From: Helicobacter ibis
Lineage (GTDB): Bacteria > Campylobacterota > Campylobacteria > Campylobacterales > Helicobacteraceae
Reading direction: 5' to 3'
Assembly (NCBI RefSeq): GCF_027859255.1
Contig: NZ_JAQHXR010000001.1
Span: 124,001-188,000 of the forward strand
Length of the DNA: 64,000 bases
Shown: one piece after another, positions 62,357-64,000 of the stretch
How the letters are laid out: each line of letters starts with the position of its first letter
Numbering within the stretch: the first letter of the stretch is position 1
Notes under the pieces: generated by a model
Databases searched by the model: none
What the model saw: only the letters and a program-made list of their open reading frames with translations
Told to the model about the DNA's origin: nothing
Made by a program: the position numbers and the translations under genes

Positions 62357-63684
62357 TGAGTAAAAAATTACATTTAATATCGCTTGGTTGCACAAAGAAC
62401 TTGGTAGATAGCGAGGTTATGCTAGGTAAATTAGCAGAGTATGAACATACAGATGATATAACAGAGGCTGATGTTGTTATAGTAAATACCTGTGGTTTTA
62501 TCGAGGCTGCTAAAAAAGAAAGCATACAAACAATACTAGAAGCAATAGAAAACAAGAAAAAAGATTCAATTATTGTAGCTAGTGGTTGTTTAACGCAAAG
62601 ATATGCTAAAGAGTTGCAAAAGGAAATACCAGAGCTTGATATAATAACTGGTGTTGGGGATTATGATAAGATAGATTCCATGATTGAGAGGACAAAAAGA
62701 GGGGAGAAAATCCTTTCTGTATCTTCAGAGGTATTTTTAGCAAGTGGAAATAATAGACGAGTTATTAGTGGTTCTAGGATTCATGCTTATATCAAGTTAT
62801 CAGAGGGTTGTAATCAAAAATGTAGCTTCTGTGCCATACCTAGTTTTAAGGGCAAATTGCACTCACGCACATTAGAATCCACGCTAAAAGAAGTGTCAAA
62901 TTTATCAAAAATGGGCTTTAGGGATTTTACATTTATTTCTCAAGATTCTAGTTCTTATTTGCGTGATTTAGGGATTAAAGATGGTTTAGTTGATCTAATA
63001 GATGGAGTAGAGGGACTAGTTCAGAGTGGGTTGGAGATTCGAAGTTGCAGAATCTTATATTTATATCCATCTACTACTTCTAAGAAGTTGATTCAAAAAA
63101 TAATAGATTCTAAAGTGTTTCATAATTATTTTGATATGCCTTTGCAACATGTAAGTAAAAATGTGCTATCAAAAATGGCTAGAAGTGGAGATTTTATCGA
63201 GCTTTTAAGAATGATGAAGAGTGCTAAAAATAGCTTTCTTAGAACTAGCTTTATATTAGGGCATCCTGGAGAGAGTGAAGAAGACTTTAGAGAATTATGT
63301 AGTTTTGTTGATAATTTTCATTTTGATAGGATTAATTTTTTTGCGTTTTCTAGCGAAGAGGGAACTAAGAGTGCTATGATGGAGCAAATACCGCAAAAAA
63401 TAGTAAATGCAAGGCTTAAAGAAATAAACAAAATTTTTTTAAAACAATATAAAGATTCATTAAAAAGTTTGGTAGGAGAGGAGATTGTTGCAATAGTTGA
63501 AGGAGAATCTAGTGAGCATGAGTTTTTCTACTCTGCTAGAGATGTAAGGTATGCACCACAAGTTGATGGAGAGATTCTTATAAATGATAGTCTAATAAAG
63601 TCAATTGAAGCTGGATTCTATAAAGTGAAGCTAACAGAGATTGCTGGTGAAAATCTTATAGGTTGCATTATTGATAGAGCTTAA
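62356..63684 (+). CDS. rimO: Ribosomal protein S12 methylthiotransferase RimO
   Basis: RimO (442 aa) adds a methylthio group to an Asp of ribosomal protein S12. The UPF0004 domain Cys are C12, C46 and C78; the radical SAM cluster is C152, C156 and C159 (CNQKCSFC); and a C-terminal TRAM-like domain ends the protein. MiaB is the close alternative, but LGCTKNLVDSEVML points to RimO. It overlaps the tilS start by 14 bases. Confidence 0.95.
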   Translation: MSKKLHLISLGCTKNLVDSEVMLGKLAEYEHTDDITEADVVIVNTCGFIEAAKKESIQTILEAIENKKKDSIIVASGCLTQRYAKELQKEIPELDIITGVGDYDKIDSMIERTKRGEKILSVSSEVFLASGNNRRVISGSRIHAYIKLSEGCNQKCSFCAIPSFKGKLHSRTLESTLKEVSNLSKMGFRDFTFISQDSSSYLRDLGIKDGLVDLIDGVEGLVQSGLEIRSCRILYLYPSTTSKKLIQKIIDSKVFHNYFDMPLQHVSKNVLSKMARSGDFIELLRMMKSAKNSFLRTSFILGHPGESEEDFRELCSFVDNFHFDRINFFAFSSEEGTKSAMMEQIPQKIVNARLKEINKIFLKQYKDSLKSLVGEEIVAIVEGESSEHEFFYSARDVRYAPQVDGEILINDSLIKSIEAGFYKVKLTEIAGENLIGCIIDRA

Positions 63685-64000
63685 ATTTTTAGATGAGCTA
63701 AGAGACGGGAAGAATCTCTTGGCTTTTTCTGCTGGAGTTGATTCTACTGCTTTGTATTTTTTGTTGAAGCTTTATGATATTAGCTTTGATATTGCTATTG
63801 TGGATTATGATATAAGGAAACAAAGTAAATTAGAGGTATCTCGTGCTAAGTCTTTGGCATTTTATGATAATAAAAAGTGCTTTGTTTATGAATCTAGTGC
63901 TATTTCTTCTAACTTTGAGCATAGAGCAAGGGAGATTCGGTATTTGTTTTTCCAGTCTATTATTTTAGAGCATGATTATACAAATTTAATCCTAGCTCAT
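63671..64000 (+). CDS. tilS: tRNA(Ile)-lysidine synthase (partial, 3' end outside window)
   Basis: From TTG 63671 inside the end of rimO, 110 codons run off the right edge. The N-terminal PP-loop reads NLLAFSAGVDSTALYFLL, the TilS/ATP-PPase motif with Ala in place of the second Gly of the usual SGGxDS. EHRAREIRYLFFQ follows, in keeping with the family. TilS makes lysidine in tRNA-Ile(CAU). Which PP-loop ATPase this is stays slightly open since the C-terminus is missing. Confidence 0.82.
   Translation, partial: MIELKFLDELRDGKNLLAFSAGVDSTALYFLLKLYDISFDIAIVDYDIRKQSKLEVSRAKSLAFYDNKKCFVYESSAISSNFEHRAREIRYLFFQSIILEHDYTNLILAH

Noticed and set aside
1-64000. CRISPR arrays, insertion sequences, prophage, integrases or rRNA genes
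   Set aside because: None seen: no regularly spaced repeats, transposase or integrase motifs, or rRNA sequence.
1-64000. Very frequent AGATTC/GAATCT words
   Set aside because: They occur throughout coding regions as common Asp-Ser, Glu-Ser and Arg-Phe codon pairs typical of this lineage, not as a discrete repeat element.

Overview
The window looks like a chromosomal segment of a Helicobacter species (Campylobacterota). It is AT-rich, uses many GTG and TTG starts, has the S10-spc-alpha ribosomal cluster without rpmD (L30), and carries several blocks in the order I recall from H. pylori: HIT-pheS-pheT-aroA-ispH-rpsA-serA, apt-rpiB-M50 protease-lepB-folD, tatB-tatC-queA-rsmG, and murJ-DUF342-ruvA. 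The synteny is from memory; no search was run. The accessory content suggests a non-pylori species, which is inference.

Layout. 1-5.0 kb: a partial MnmC-type methyltransferase (-), then accD, rlmH, dksA, a membrane protein of unknown function, and fumC. 5.0-10.1 kb: hypBC (-), ribA-moeA-GT8 glycosyltransferase (+), and an ATPase (-). 10.2-26.5 kb: one co-directional run of S10, spc and alpha operon genes (rpsJ to rplQ, with secY, map, infA and rpoA), followed 22 bases later by petABC (cytochrome bc1). The only large gap in this run, between infA and rpmJ, holds a promoter-like box and a possible pseudoknot leader. 26.5-35.4 kb: hypF (-), thiE, an NhaC antiporter, a YciI protein, a lipoprotein (-), tatBC-queA-rsmG, two small unknowns and a HIT protein (-). 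35.5-44.8 kb: pheST, aroA, ispH, rpsA, an unknown membrane-anchored protein and serA. 44.8-47.7 kb: tRNA-Leu(CAA), tRNA-Arg(UCG), a zinc-binding protein, and a gene broken at an (AG)11 repeat. 47.7-51.4 kb: apt, a coiled-coil protein, rpiB, an M50 protease, lepB and folD (all -). 51.5-64 kb: a cytochrome c, a LOG protein, rarA, a methyltransferase-like gene broken at a G11 tract, ferredoxin, a radical SAM protein, an amino-acid ABC transporter, murJ, a FapA-type protein, ruvA, rimO and the start of tilS.

The most interesting content is the pair of simple-sequence contingency loci. In each, the reading frame breaks exactly at the repeat, and a second open frame continues straight from the repeat to the end of the gene. 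One encodes a Rossmann-like plus SGNH-esterase-like protein (46117-47630). The other encodes a methyltransferase-like protein with a C-terminal Rossmann-like module (53726-54852). Both read OFF in this sequence. With the GT8 glycosyltransferase they suggest variable modification of a surface glycan, which is inference. Other points of note are the rpmJ leader, a HIT protein with Tyr for its first triad His, a tRNA promoter box lying inside a terminator-like hairpin, and convergent gene pairs whose stop codons sit inside shared terminator stems.
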